In this document: positions 45,265 to 54,028 of the stretch, one piece after another
Layout: every line of letters starts with the position of its first letter
Numbering within the stretch: the stretch's first letter is position 1
Notes under the pieces: generated by a model
What the model saw: the letters and a program-made list of their open reading frames with translations, nothing else
What the model was told of the DNA's origin: nothing
Databases searched by the model: none
Made by a program: the position numbers and the translations under genes
Assembly: GCF_001006005.1 (NCBI RefSeq)
Contig: NZ_CP011254.1
Location: forward strand, 3,100,001 to 3,164,000
DNA: 64,000 bases
Direction: 5' to 3'
Origin: Serratia fonticola
GTDB taxonomy: Bacteria > Pseudomonadota > Gammaproteobacteria > Enterobacterales > Enterobacteriaceae

Positions 45265-45972
45265 TCAGAAGAACATAATCCAGGCCGCCGAAATCGGCAT
45301 CGCCAACACCAAGGCTGGCAGCATATTGGCTACCGGGAACAGCTTGATACCACAAATGCGCAAGCCGGTGGCCAACATCATTAACCCGCCAACGGCAGAG
45401 AAATCGGCCTGCATCGCCGGTGTGGTCAGCGGCAAAATGAACACGGCGCCAAACGCCAGCGCTAACTGGATGACCAACTGCGGGACGGCGATCAGCGCCA
45501 CGGCCAGGCCAAGCGTGGAAGCAAAAATCAGCGCGGTGAACAGATCGAGGAAAGATTTGGCGATCAGCACGCTGGCATCCCCGGTCATTCCTTCGTGCAT
45601 CGAGCCAAAGATGCCGGTGCCGCTGGCGCAGAACAGCACGATAATGGCGACATATGCCTCCAGAAACTCTTTCTGGTCCTCTCTCACAGCGCCTTTGGGA
45701 GCCATCAGATTACGGGCCCAGCCTCCGATGCGGCTGATGCCTCGTTCAATGTAGCAAAGCTCGCCAAGCAGTGCTCCCAGCACCAGTGCCAATACCATCA
45801 CCGGCATATGTGCTACCTTGCCGATCAGCACTACGCCCATCCCCATCGAGGTAATACCAAAGGTCATTGGCAATGCCAGGCGCACCCGCTCCGGCAGCCT
45901 ATGACCCAACATTGCCCCTGCAATACCCCCGGCCAATATTGCTGCACCATTAATAAATGGACCAATAACCAT
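45265..45972 (-). CDS. yqgA: DUF554 membrane protein YqgA
   Basis: A 235-residue inner-membrane protein of the DUF554 family with about 7 helices. Conserved blocks match E. coli YqgA: VAIIVLFCASGTGIFG, EGMTGD and LRICGIKLFPV. Function is unknown. The start at 45972 (MVIGPFING) has a GAGGGA site and gives the family N-terminus; a much earlier in-frame start is unlikely. Confidence 0.88.
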   Translation of the reverse strand: MVIGPFINGAAILAGGIAGAMLGHRLPERVRLALPMTFGITSMGMGVVLIGKVAHMPVMVLALVLGALLGELCYIERGISRIGGWARNLMAPKGAVREDQKEFLEAYVAIIVLFCASGTGIFGSMHEGMTGDASVLIAKSFLDLFTALIFASTLGLAVALIAVPQLVIQLALAFGAVFILPLTTPAMQADFSAVGGLMMLATGLRICGIKLFPVANMLPALVLAMPISAAWIMFF

Positions 45973-46218
45973 ACCTATCCCTCGGCAAATAAAACCTAAG
46001 GTTCCTCCATAAGTCGTTGAGGTGCAAGCAGGATAACCGGAGTTTTCTGACAGACAACGCGTGTACAGGCGCATAACTTGGGCGCGTACGCCAATGAGCA
46101 CCAAACTTAACCGTCTCTCAACGAGGGGCGATAAAAGCATCGGGCCAGTGAGATACGGCTTGCTCAGGATAGGACGATCGGTAAGAATCCCCGGCTTTAT
46201 TTTTACAGGAGTTGTGAA

Positions 46219-46809
46219 ATGGTGGTTAAAAGGATCTTGTTAGCCGGGGGGTTGGCGTTGATATTTCCTGCACTGCCTTCCTACGCCGAAGTTAGTGCGG
46301 AAAATAGCAATGTCGCGCACGCTGAAGAGCCAGGTTGGTGGGGGCGTTTTACCGGCAACGTGGCGGAAACCTGGAACAACTCGCCTAATAAGGAGCTCTA
46401 TCTCCCGGCGATCACCTGGCACAACCGCTGGACCTACGACAAGGAAAAGACCGACGAGTACAACGAGCGTCCTTGGGGGGCTGGCTATGGCATCTCACGG
46501 TTTGATGCCGATGGTGATTGGCACGCGATCTACCTGATGGCGTTCAAGGACTCTTACAACAAGTGGGAGCCGATCGGTGGTTATGCCTATGAGAAGATCT
46601 GGCGGCCGATTGAAGGGGAGGATTTCCGTCTGGGGCTTGGGTTTACCGCCAGCGTGACCGCTCGTGACAACTGGAAATATATCCCGATCCCCGCGCCGCT
46701 ACCGTTGGCGTCAATTGGTTATAAGCAACTGACTTTCCAGGCCACCTATATTCCGGGTACCTACAACAACGGTAACGTGTTCTTCGGCTGGTTACGCTGG
46801 CAGTTCTGA
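46219..46809 (+). CDS. pagP: lipid A palmitoyltransferase PagP
   Basis: A 196-residue outer-membrane 8-strand barrel enzyme that moves a palmitate from phospholipid to lipid A. Catalytic H (in ITWHNRW), D and S (FKDSYNKW) are present, as are YNERPWGAG and the C-terminal FGWLRWQF. A signal peptide (to about residue 23) starts it. CAGGAG precedes the ATG. No clear PhoP box was seen upstream. The enzyme thickens the outer membrane against cationic peptides. Confidence 0.93.
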   Translation: MVVKRILLAGGLALIFPALPSYAEVSAENSNVAHAEEPGWWGRFTGNVAETWNNSPNKELYLPAITWHNRWTYDKEKTDEYNERPWGAGYGISRFDADGDWHAIYLMAFKDSYNKWEPIGGYAYEKIWRPIEGEDFRLGLGFTASVTARDNWKYIPIPAPLPLASIGYKQLTFQATYIPGTYNNGNVFFGWLRWQF

Positions 46810-46938
46810 TGACTTGCCGAAATTCTGAAAAATGCGCGGTAGCCCGAATAAACGGAACTTGTCGGTTGGCACGGCGTCCGAGCTAAGCGTGGTGTTAATT
46901 GCGCCGTCATTTTGCAGTTAAACAGGAGTCTTGCCGTT

Positions 46939-47430
46939 ATGAATACCAAACATCGCTTATTGTTGGCCCTGAGCTTGACCACGGTAATGGCTACGGGCAG
47001 TGCCCAGGCCGCCGGGTTGATGGACTCCCTCAGCAGTGCCGCCACAGAACTGAGCAAATCGGGTGGCAGCACCAGCAACGGCGGCATGTCGCTGTCTTCG
47101 CTTAGCGGATTACTCAACGGCGGTGATAAAGCATTGAGCTCTTCCAGCATGACCAACGCCGCAGGGATCTTGCAGTACTGCGTGCAGAATAACGTCCTGT
47201 CGGCGAACGGCACCGAAGCGGTGAAAGACCAACTGTTGAATAAACTGGGTATCACCAGCACGGCCAATGCCAACAGTGAAGATTATCAGCAAGGTCTGGG
47301 TGGCCTGTTGAATACCGGCAAGGGCAACACGCTGGATCTCAATAGCCTTGGCACCTCGCAAATCACCGAGAAGGTGAAGCAGAAAGCCTGCGATCTGGTG
47401 CTGAAACAGGGCATGTCCTTTATTTCCTGA
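46939..47430 (+). CDS. DUF2501 periplasmic protein (YjjA-like)
   Basis: A 163-residue secreted protein: signal peptide ending AQA-A near residue 24, a Ser/Gly-rich stretch (about 30-65), then a helical region with two cysteines (QYCVQN, KACDLV). It resembles E. coli YjjA (DUF2501), whose function is unknown. AGGAG lies 9 bases upstream of 46939; an earlier in-frame start is unlikely. It precedes a lipoprotein gene by 36 bases, so they may be cotranscribed. Confidence 0.75.
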   Translation: MNTKHRLLLALSLTTVMATGSAQAAGLMDSLSSAATELSKSGGSTSNGGMSLSSLSGLLNGGDKALSSSSMTNAAGILQYCVQNNVLSANGTEAVKDQLLNKLGITSTANANSEDYQQGLGGLLNTGKGNTLDLNSLGTSQITEKVKQKACDLVLKQGMSFIS

Positions 47431-47466
47431 TCCCTTTGGGGCAGCGATGCTCCTACTCAACTCACG

Positions 47467-47742
47467 GTGAAGATAATCTCAATGAACAAGATGCTGATAC
47501 TTTCTCTTTTCGCTAGTGTGGCTTTGTTACAGGGGTGTACGGTGAAAACCAATGATGATGCGCCTGCGCCGCCAAAGGTGATTGGCATGGCAAATCCGGC
47601 AGATGTGTATTGCAGCCAGATTGGCGGCAAGCTTAACCCCAAGCAGAATGCTCAGGGGCAGTATTCCACCTGCACCTTGCCTGATGGGCAAGAGATTGAA
47701 AGTTGGGAGCTGTTCCGCCGCGACCACCCAGTGAAAAAATAA
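47467..47742 (+). CDS. DUF333 lipoprotein (YoaF-like)
   Basis: A 91-residue lipoprotein. The lipobox LLQGC places the acylated cysteine at residue 24; the DUF333 core follows (PADVYCSQIGGKL, LPDGQEIESWELFRRDHP). The GTG at 47467 is favoured because it gives MKIIS, the E. coli YoaF start; an ATG at 47482 is the alternative. Role unknown, probably outer-membrane associated. Confidence 0.78.
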   Translation: MKIISMNKMLILSLFASVALLQGCTVKTNDDAPAPPKVIGMANPADVYCSQIGGKLNPKQNAQGQYSTCTLPDGQEIESWELFRRDHPVKK

Positions 47743-47757
47743 CCCGCTAGGACGGCG

Positions 47758-48363
47758 CTAGAAATCTCTATCACTGATTGGATGATATTGATCTGGCCCT
47801 TCCTCTGAAAAGGTTAATGGCAGCCTGCCATCGGGCCGATCTGCCAACGAGAGGGCCGTACGGAAGCTACAACCGCTGTGGATGTTTTTCACCTTCATCA
47901 CATAGCGGCCGTTGGGCTCCAGCTTGATATTGAAGCTGCTGGCGGCGGGGAGGAACACCTCGGCCAGCAGTTGCTTGCTGGTGTTCTCTAGTTTGACCAA
48001 CACGGCAAATTCATTGTGCTGATTATCCAGCGCCAACGTCTGCAATTTGCTGCCTGCTTGCCAATCTGGCTCATGCAGATAACCTGCCGAAGCGGGCCAC
48101 GGGCTGCCCTGATTGTCGGACAGCGGCCCAACGCAGTGTTGGCGAGACTCTCGTAACGGGGCTTCCCGCTGGATCACGTAATTCTGTGGTGCGGCAAGGG
48201 TAAAACTCTCCTCCTGTACTCCTTCACTCAAGTGGCGTTTAGCCAGCAAAACCCCGGCTGCAAGCAGCATAAAGAAGATTAACAGGGTCAGTCGATTGCG
48301 GAAGATCGGTGCCAATAGTCTGCCCGGCAGTTGAAACAGCCAGCTTGCAACTCTCAATAGCAT
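47758..48363 (-). CDS. hypothetical membrane-anchored protein
   Basis: A 201-residue protein I do not recognise. One transmembrane helix lies near residues 25-40 (LLIFFMLLAAGVLLA), leaving a 160-residue periplasmic part with two cysteines (HCVGPLS, SGCSFRT) that could pair, and a beta-rich look around residues 110-160. It converges on the DUF333 gene with only 15 bases between. No enzymatic motif is visible. Confidence 0.65.
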   Translation of the reverse strand: MLLRVASWLFQLPGRLLAPIFRNRLTLLIFFMLLAAGVLLAKRHLSEGVQEESFTLAAPQNYVIQREAPLRESRQHCVGPLSDNQGSPWPASAGYLHEPDWQAGSKLQTLALDNQHNEFAVLVKLENTSKQLLAEVFLPAASSFNIKLEPNGRYVMKVKNIHSGCSFRTALSLADRPDGRLPLTFSEEGPDQYHPISDRDF

Positions 48364-48574
48364 TGTTTTTCCTTTATGGCCGCCTGCCTTTCAAGCCGCA
48401 ATTTGCCTTTCAATAGGTGTTTAATCAGAGCGTTACGTCTGCGTTAACGTAACTTTTTCCAGTATAGCCAACATCCTGACGGCGAAAATCGCCAAAAGCG
48501 CTTTTTCTCAGATTGATGACATTGTCGTCGGGGTGCCGCTTGAATAATCAATGGTTAGCTGGTGCCCGCTGTTC

Positions 48575-48612
48575 CCCTCACCCCAACCCTCTCCCCAAAA
48601 AGGAGAGGGGGT
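48575..48612. repeat. B-type dispersed palindrome
   Basis: CCCCTCACCCCAACCCTCTC joined to CCAAAAAGGAGAGGGG. Confidence 0.75.
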
Positions 48613-48673
48613 CGGTACGGCGCTGTGGTTGGGTATAGAGGCGATCTGTAACACCAACGATTGGGCTCAAAAC

Positions 48674-48697
48674 GTAGGGGCGCTGCATGCTGCGCCC
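48674..48697. repeat. A-type dispersed palindrome
   Basis: GTAGGGGCGC-TGCATGCT-GCGCCC, the reverse complement of the copy at 20797. Confidence 0.75.
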
Positions 48698-48822
48698 GTT
48701 TTACAACACCTACGTTTTGAGCGGGTGGGGTTGTTAGCCGTCTTCTTTTTAGACAAAGTGTTTGTACGGTTTTATACGTTTGTGTACATTGTTGTTCATT
48801 GTCACTTATCCGGACCTTCAGA

Positions 48823-49605
48823 ATGTCAAAACTGCTGCCTAATGAACGCCACCAGGCCATCCTTGTCACCTTGCAACAGCAGGGGCGAGTGCTGGCGATC
48901 GAAATGGCGGCGCAACTGCATACCACCGAGGCCACCATCCGCCGCGATCTGCGCCAACTCGCGGCGCAAAACCTGTGCAAACGGATCTATGGTGGTGCGT
49001 TGGCGCTCACGCCTGCCGGTGGCTATTTGGCCGAGCGGGTTGAGATTAGTGGCGATGAAAAACATCGGCTGGCCCAGGCAGCCTTGGCTCTGATCCAGAG
49101 CGGGCAGGTGATCTTTCTCGATGCGGGTAGCACCTATCTTTACCTGGCCGATCTGCTGCCCCGCGATCGGCAACTCACCGTGGTGACCAATGCGCTAAGC
49201 GTGGCCAGTCGCTTGCTGGAACGCCCCGGGATCCGCACCATTATGATTGGCGGTGAGGTGGATGCAGAAATTGGCGGCAGCGTCGATGCCAAGGCATTGG
49301 CCGAGATTGCCTCGTTTCGTTTCGACATCGCCTTCACCGGCGTCTGTGCTTACGATCCCGACAGTGGCTTTACCGCACTGCGCTATCAGGAGGCGCAGTT
49401 CAAGAAGCAGATGCTGGCACGTGCTGGCAACGTCGCGGTGCTGTGTACCCGTGACAAGTTCAATACCTACGCGCCTTATACGCTAATGCCCGCCAGCCAG
49501 GTCGATTATCTGGTGATTGCCCGTGGCGGCCATACGCAACTCGAACAGCAGGTCACTCTCAGCGGTGGCAACGTGCTGTATATTCCCGCAGATGATGGAG
49601 AGTGA
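48823..49605 (+). CDS. DeoR/GlpR-family transcriptional regulator
   Basis: A 260-residue DeoR-type repressor. The N-terminal helix-turn-helix is near residues 18-42 (AAQLHTTEATIRRDLRQL); the C-terminal sugar-phosphate sensor has DAGSTYLYLAD, VVTNAL and GGEVD. Family members answer to phosphorylated sugars, but no sugar genes are adjacent. Its stop is 2 bases from the start of a VOC gene, so these two form an operon. Confidence 0.85.
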   Translation: MSKLLPNERHQAILVTLQQQGRVLAIEMAAQLHTTEATIRRDLRQLAAQNLCKRIYGGALALTPAGGYLAERVEISGDEKHRLAQAALALIQSGQVIFLDAGSTYLYLADLLPRDRQLTVVTNALSVASRLLERPGIRTIMIGGEVDAEIGGSVDAKALAEIASFRFDIAFTGVCAYDPDSGFTALRYQEAQFKKQMLARAGNVAVLCTRDKFNTYAPYTLMPASQVDYLVIARGGHTQLEQQVTLSGGNVLYIPADDGE

Positions 49606-49607
49606 GG

Positions 49608-49991
49608 ATGAAAATCGCCCATGTTGCCCTATGGACACAGGATATTGAGGCTCAGGTCGGCTTCTGGCAGCGCTATTTCAATGGCGTAGCGGGGGAGGAG
49701 TATGTGAGCAAGAATCGCCCAGGCTTTATCTCGCGCTTTGTTCAACTGGCGGATGGCCCCGCGCTGGAGATCATGTGCGTTCCTGGCCTGTTGCCAGGGG
49801 GGAAAAGTGAGGAACGCGTGGGTTGGGCCCATATTGCGTTGTCGCTCGGTAGCGAGGCGTTGGTGGATGAACTGGCACAGCGGGCCAAGCAAGAGGGGAT
49901 TTTGCAGGCGGCACCGCGCTGGACCGGTGATGGCTTTTATGAGGCCATCATTCGCGATCCAGACGGCAACGCGATCGAAATCACCGCCTGA
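49608..49991 (+). CDS. VOC-family protein
   Basis: A 127-residue glyoxalase/dioxygenase-fold protein. It starts MKIAHVALWTQDIEAQVGFW and ends IRDPDGNAIEITA; H7 and the two glutamates in LEIM and IEIT are likely metal ligands. Substrate unknown. It is translationally close to the DeoR-type gene (gap 2 bases, GGAGAGTGAGG upstream) and its stop touches the stop of the converging LysR gene. Confidence 0.82.
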   Translation: MKIAHVALWTQDIEAQVGFWQRYFNGVAGEEYVSKNRPGFISRFVQLADGPALEIMCVPGLLPGGKSEERVGWAHIALSLGSEALVDELAQRAKQEGILQAAPRWTGDGFYEAIIRDPDGNAIEITA

Positions 49992-50900
49992 TCACGCTTC
50001 CTCCAGGGTGGCAAACTGCTGAGCCAGAAAATCTATCAGCAGCCGTACCGCTGGCAGCATGCCACGGCGTGAGGGATAGACTATGTGGATCACGCCGGTC
50101 TGAGAATGCCAGCCGGGCAACAGCTGTACCAGATCGCCCCGCAGGATCTCGTCGTGCATCATCATGGTCGGTAGTTGAACGATACCGGCCCCGGCAATTG
50201 CTGCAGTACGCAGCATCAGCATATCGTCGGTGACCAGTCTGGGCTGATGCTCCCACTGGAACGTCTGCCCCTCCGGGCCGCTGAGTTGCCATTGATGCTG
50301 CGTTCTGGCCGGGCCGAGATCGAGCGTTGGGTAGTTCTGTAACCCAGCAGGCGAATCGATGGCGCCGATGGTACGTACCAATGCCGGGCTCGCTGCGATG
50401 CACCAGCTGCGCTGAGCCAGGATTTTCAATACCAGGTCACTGTCTTCTAACGGTGGTGGCCTGACGCGAATCGCCAGATCCAACCCTTCACCTACCACAT
50501 CGACCCGGCGGTTGGTCGCCTCCAAGTGCACCGTCACCTGTGGATAATCCGCCATAAACCTGGCCACCATGCTACCGATACGCGTATGCAACATCGCCAC
50601 TGGGCAAGACATGCGTACCGTGCCGCAAGGCTCCGCCCGGGTCTGTTCGATCGCCTGCTGTGCCGCTTCGGCCTCAACCAGCATCGCCTTGCAGTGCACA
50701 TAATAGCTTTGCCCTAAATCGGTCACCGAGAAACGCCGGGTTGAACGCTGGATCAGGCGTACGCCGAGCCGCTCTTCCAACTGCGCCACGCGGCGGCTGA
50801 GTTTCGATTTAGGAATGCCAAGTGCACGCCCTGCGGGGGCAAAACCCTGATGGTCTACTACACTGGCAAAGAAATACAGATCGTTCAGGTCTATCTGCAT
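49992..50900 (-). CDS. LysR-family regulator
   Basis: A 302-residue LysR regulator with an N-terminal winged helix (about 5-62, GRALGIPKSKLSRRVAQLE) and a substrate-binding domain with the usual CP-V opening near 100 (VRMSCPVAMLH). It diverges from the pirin gene; a perfect 16-bp palindrome sits between them, so it likely controls pirin and itself. It resembles E. coli YhaJ-type regulators. Confidence 0.88.
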   Translation of the reverse strand: MQIDLNDLYFFASVVDHQGFAPAGRALGIPKSKLSRRVAQLEERLGVRLIQRSTRRFSVTDLGQSYYVHCKAMLVEAEAAQQAIEQTRAEPCGTVRMSCPVAMLHTRIGSMVARFMADYPQVTVHLEATNRRVDVVGEGLDLAIRVRPPPLEDSDLVLKILAQRSWCIAASPALVRTIGAIDSPAGLQNYPTLDLGPARTQHQWQLSGPEGQTFQWEHQPRLVTDDMLMLRTAAIAGAGIVQLPTMMMHDEILRGDLVQLLPGWHSQTGVIHIVYPSRRGMLPAVRLLIDFLAQQFATLEEA

Positions 50901-50913
50901 CGGTTCCCTTATC

Positions 50914-50929
50914 GTTCTATTAATAGAAC
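50914..50929. promoter_or_regulatory. palindrome in the LysR/pirin gap
   Basis: GTTCTATTAATAGAAC, a perfect 16-bp palindrome, 14 bases from the LysR start; contains the LysR T-N11-A pattern. Confidence 0.6.
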
Positions 50930-51025
50930 ACTGAGTGTATATCTTGCCGACTACTGCTGCAAATCGCCTTGGACTAAACTTCTGTCATCAACGTTAGGCC
51001 GCGAGGCCTGCAACAGGAGTTTAAG

Positions 51026-51913
51026 ATGAAAAAGATCCTTGGTGTTTATAACAGCCCGGAAGCTCACTGGGTCGGCAACGGTTTTCTGGTGAATTCCCTG
51101 TTCTCGTATAACGAGCTGGGTGCAGAGATGAGCCCGTTCCTGCTGCTGGATCACGCTGCGCCAACCAAATTCCGTTCGCACAGTGGCCGACGTGGCGTGG
51201 GGCAGCATCCCCATCGCGGGTTTGAAACGGTCACCATCGTCTATCAGGGCGAAGTAGAGCATCGCGATTCCACCGGCAGCGGTGGGGTGATCGGCCCTGG
51301 CGATGTGCAGTGGATGACGGCAGCGTCGGGCATCTTGCACGAAGAGTTTCATTCCAAAGACTTTTCGCAGAAAGGGGGCACCATAGAAATGGTGCAACTT
51401 TGGGTCAACCTGCCAGCCAAAGACAAAATGGCGGCGCCGGGTTACCAGACTTTGCTCAACCAGGATATTCCTGTCGTGCCTCTGGCGGATAACGCCGGGC
51501 AGGTCAGGGTGATTGCCGGGAACTACGGCGGTCATGCTGGCCCAGCGCGTACCTTCAGCCCGATCAACGTGTGGGATATGAAGCTGAACGCCGGGCATAC
51601 CACCACCTTGCAGGTGGAGGAAGGGCATACGCTGGCCGTGGTCATGCTGCATGGGGCGATTCTGGTCAACGGCGAGCAGATTGTGCGGGAAACGCAAATG
51701 GTGCTGCTGGATCGCGCTGGTGACTCCATCACCCTTGAGGCAAATGGTGACGTCAGCTTGCTGGTGCTGAGTGGTGAGCCTATCGATGAGCCTATCGTCG
51801 GTTACGGCCCCTTCGTGATGAACAGCGAGGCGGAGATCCAACAGGCTTTCCGTGATTTCAACAGCGGTCAGTTTGGCGCGATGCCGCTGACTACCGCAGG
51901 CAGCAATCAATAA
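51026..51913 (+). CDS. pirin-family protein
   Basis: A 295-residue bicupin pirin. The N-terminal cupin carries the metal site H61-H63 region (QHPHRGFETVTIV) and HRDSTGSGG...E103 region (GILHEEFHS). E. coli YhhW relatives act as quercetinases; Serratia pirin has been linked to pyruvate dehydrogenase control. CAGGAG lies ahead of the ATG. It diverges from the LysR regulator and is followed by ycaC. Confidence 0.88.
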   Translation: MKKILGVYNSPEAHWVGNGFLVNSLFSYNELGAEMSPFLLLDHAAPTKFRSHSGRRGVGQHPHRGFETVTIVYQGEVEHRDSTGSGGVIGPGDVQWMTAASGILHEEFHSKDFSQKGGTIEMVQLWVNLPAKDKMAAPGYQTLLNQDIPVVPLADNAGQVRVIAGNYGGHAGPARTFSPINVWDMKLNAGHTTTLQVEEGHTLAVVMLHGAILVNGEQIVRETQMVLLDRAGDSITLEANGDVSLLVLSGEPIDEPIVGYGPFVMNSEAEIQQAFRDFNSGQFGAMPLTTAGSNQ

Positions 51914-52027
51914 CCTCTGTGTCCCGGTACGGAAAACGAGCTCCGTATCGGGCGCATATTGCAAGACAACCTCTGTATCGTGGCCCTATTCGTCGGGCCG
52001 AACTTACCCTTAGGAAGGAGTTGTAAC

Positions 52028-52654
52028 ATGACAGCAAATTACAAGCGTCTCGATAAAGACCAGGCCGCCGTGCTGCTGGTGGATCATCAGGCTGGGCTGC
52101 TATCACTGGTACGCGATATCGATCCCGATCGTTTCAAGAACAACGTATTGGCTCTGGGTGACCTGGCAAAATACTTCAATCTGCCGACCATCCTGACCAC
52201 CAGTTTTGAAACTGGCCCCAATGGTCCTTTGGTGCCCGAGTTAAAGGCCCAGTTCCCTGATGCGCCTTATATCGCACGCCCTGGTCAGATTAACGCCTGG
52301 GACAATGAAGACTTCGTTAAGGCAGTTAAAGCCACTGGCCGCAAACAGTTGATTATTGCTGGCGTAGTGACGGAGGTCTGCGTGGCGTTCCCGGCATTGT
52401 CGGCACTGGCTGAAGGTTTTGAGGTCTTTGTGGTGACCGATGCCTCCGGTACCTTTAACGAGTTGACGCGGCAATCCGCATGGAGCCGCATGGAAGCCGA
52501 AGGGGCGCAGTTAATGACCTGGTTCGGCGTGGCTTGCGAATTGCACCGTGACTGGCGTAATGATATCGAAGGCTTGGGGACGCTGTTTTCCAACCATATT
52601 CCAGACTATCGTAACCTGATGACCAGCTACAGTGCGCTGACCTCAGGCAAGTAA
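52028..52654 (+). CDS. ycaC: isochorismatase-family hydrolase YcaC
   Basis: A 208-residue cysteine hydrolase, near-identical in blocks to E. coli YcaC, an octameric enzyme of unknown substrate. The triad is D (LLVDHQAG), K (TGRKQLIIAG) and C (TEVCVAFPA). AGGAAGGAG precedes the ATG at 52028; a longer in-frame start is unlikely. It lies 114 bases after pirin in the same direction and could be coregulated. Confidence 0.92.
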   Translation: MTANYKRLDKDQAAVLLVDHQAGLLSLVRDIDPDRFKNNVLALGDLAKYFNLPTILTTSFETGPNGPLVPELKAQFPDAPYIARPGQINAWDNEDFVKAVKATGRKQLIIAGVVTEVCVAFPALSALAEGFEVFVVTDASGTFNELTRQSAWSRMEAEGAQLMTWFGVACELHRDWRNDIEGLGTLFSNHIPDYRNLMTSYSALTSGK

Positions 52655-52834
52655 TCGGTGTGGCGCAGCTATCAGGCTGCGCCCTGTTCCAATAAAACGT
52701 CTCCCCAAATCTCATCCCCCTCTCTTTGCTCAACGGGCAACGTATTGAAATTTACGCTTCTTTACTGAGAAACCGATTGAAAATTCAGCGGTATTTCCCC
52801 ATATAATGGAGTGTTAATTTCACAAGGAGCGCGT

Positions 52835-53089
52835 ATGGGAATCAGTGAAGAAGAAGCACTCCGCCGGTTGAGTCTAGAAAAAAATGCCGTCGGCAATTCG
52901 GCGAAATGGGTGGCAATTGTTTCAGCCGCTTACTTTGCTCTGATGGCGTTTTATGGTCATCCCACCGGCGTATTGGCCATGTCCGGCGCCATTTTTATCG
53001 TTTCAACCACCACCTGGCTGAAGAAACGCCAGAAAGTCAAAGCCTACCGCCAGGTTCTGGCCAAGATCGGCACAGACGAAACGGTCTGA
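52835..53089 (+). CDS. small two-helix membrane protein
   Basis: An 84-residue protein of unknown function: an acidic start (GISEEEALRRL), then two hydrophobic helices near residues 25-42 and 46-62, and a basic tail (KKRQKVKAYRQ). AAGGAG is 5 bases before the ATG at 52835. I do not recognise the family. Confidence 0.65.
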   Translation: MGISEEEALRRLSLEKNAVGNSAKWVAIVSAAYFALMAFYGHPTGVLAMSGAIFIVSTTTWLKKRQKVKAYRQVLAKIGTDETV

Positions 53090-53123
53090 TGCCGTTTGCC
53101 AGGCGCAATAATTTTTTAGCGGA

Positions 53124-53909
53124 CTAGCATAACGGCATTAACATAACCAACTTCAACCCGCTGTGCTCCGCCGGGTAGAACGTTACCTGCTGAAAATGCC
53201 GCTCCCCCTGCTGTGGGTGGCTGAAGGTACGTTCACCGCCTTCACGGGCCATCACGTCCTGCTGCTTCCACCAATGATGAAAAGCTTCGCTGTTGTGGGT
53301 CATATTGCGCACAAAGGCGCGTATCTCTTCCGTTCCCTGATGATGGCTGGTTTCGGCACGAAACTCGGCCACCACTCGTCGAGCCCGATTTTCCCAGTCA
53401 CTGACCAGCACCTTCGCCTGAGGGTGAAAAAACATGAAGTGCAGCAGGTTGGGGGTTTTTGCCTGCTTAAGCCAATCGCAGAACAGCTCCTCCGCCTGTG
53501 GGTTCCATGCCATCATATTCCAGGTGAGATCCAGCAGATAACAGGGTACGGTCATTTGATGCACGCTTTGCAGCACGGCGGCATTAACCGTTTCCTGCGG
53601 CTGTTCTTTTTCAGGATCGGCGATATGTGCCAAGGTGAACAGGTAGTGCCGCTCGGCATGGCCCAGCCGTAACGCCGTGGCGATGCGTGCCAGCGTATAA
53701 GGGGAAATTGACACCTCGCGCCCCTGTTCTATCCAGGTATACCAGGTGGCACTGATGCCACTGATTTGTGCCAGTTCTTCACGGCGCAAACCACTGGTGC
53801 GGCGGCGTGTAGCGGTGGGCAGGCCCAGCATTTCTGGCGTGATCCGCTCGCGGTGCGCACGCAAAAAGGCACCTAGGGCTTTCTGGCTGGATATTGCGTC
53901 TGATTCCAT
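53124..53909 (-). CDS. XRE-type regulator with MmyB-like domain
   Basis: A 261-residue regulator: an Xre helix-turn-helix near residues 38-75 (EELAQISGISATWYTWIEQGR) and a C-terminal MmyB-like ligand domain (about 110-258; DLTWNMMAWNPQAEELF). The family is common in Enterobacterales and Streptomyces and often controls a divergent oxidoreductase or methyltransferase. Here the divergent gene is yafE, 119 bases away. Confidence 0.85.
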   Translation of the reverse strand: MESDAISSQKALGAFLRAHRERITPEMLGLPTATRRRTSGLRREELAQISGISATWYTWIEQGREVSISPYTLARIATALRLGHAERHYLFTLAHIADPEKEQPQETVNAAVLQSVHQMTVPCYLLDLTWNMMAWNPQAEELFCDWLKQAKTPNLLHFMFFHPQAKVLVSDWENRARRVVAEFRAETSHHQGTEEIRAFVRNMTHNSEAFHHWWKQQDVMAREGGERTFSHPQQGERHFQQVTFYPAEHSGLKLVMLMPLC

Positions 53910-54028
53910 TAGGGTGGTACCTGTTTATACTAGGATAACTGCTCATATTGTACCCGTATAGCTGCTTGATTATAGTCATTACCAGCCATCTCGGCACCGG
54001 CGTAAGCCAGATAATAATGGGAGCAGCT

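Larger units (their letters stand above)
48364..48822. other. divergent gap with A and B repeats
   Basis: A 459-base gap without a gene. It contains a complete composite repeat unit in reverse orientation (48541-48700): linker, B-type palindrome 48575-48612, linker, A-type palindrome 48674-48697. The deoR-type promoter should lie in the last 100 bases. Confidence 0.65.

Noticed and set aside
46120..46218. A PhoP box ahead of pagP
   Set aside because: No pair of TGTTTA-like repeats with 5-base spacing is present.
48555..48980. A 141-codon frame over the A/B repeats ahead of the DeoR-type gene
   Set aside because: It translates palindromic repeats and then the antisense of the regulator.
50951..51964. 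A 337-codon open frame opposite the pirin gene
   Set aside because: Histidine- and arginine-rich shadow of pirin, which has clear cupin motifs.
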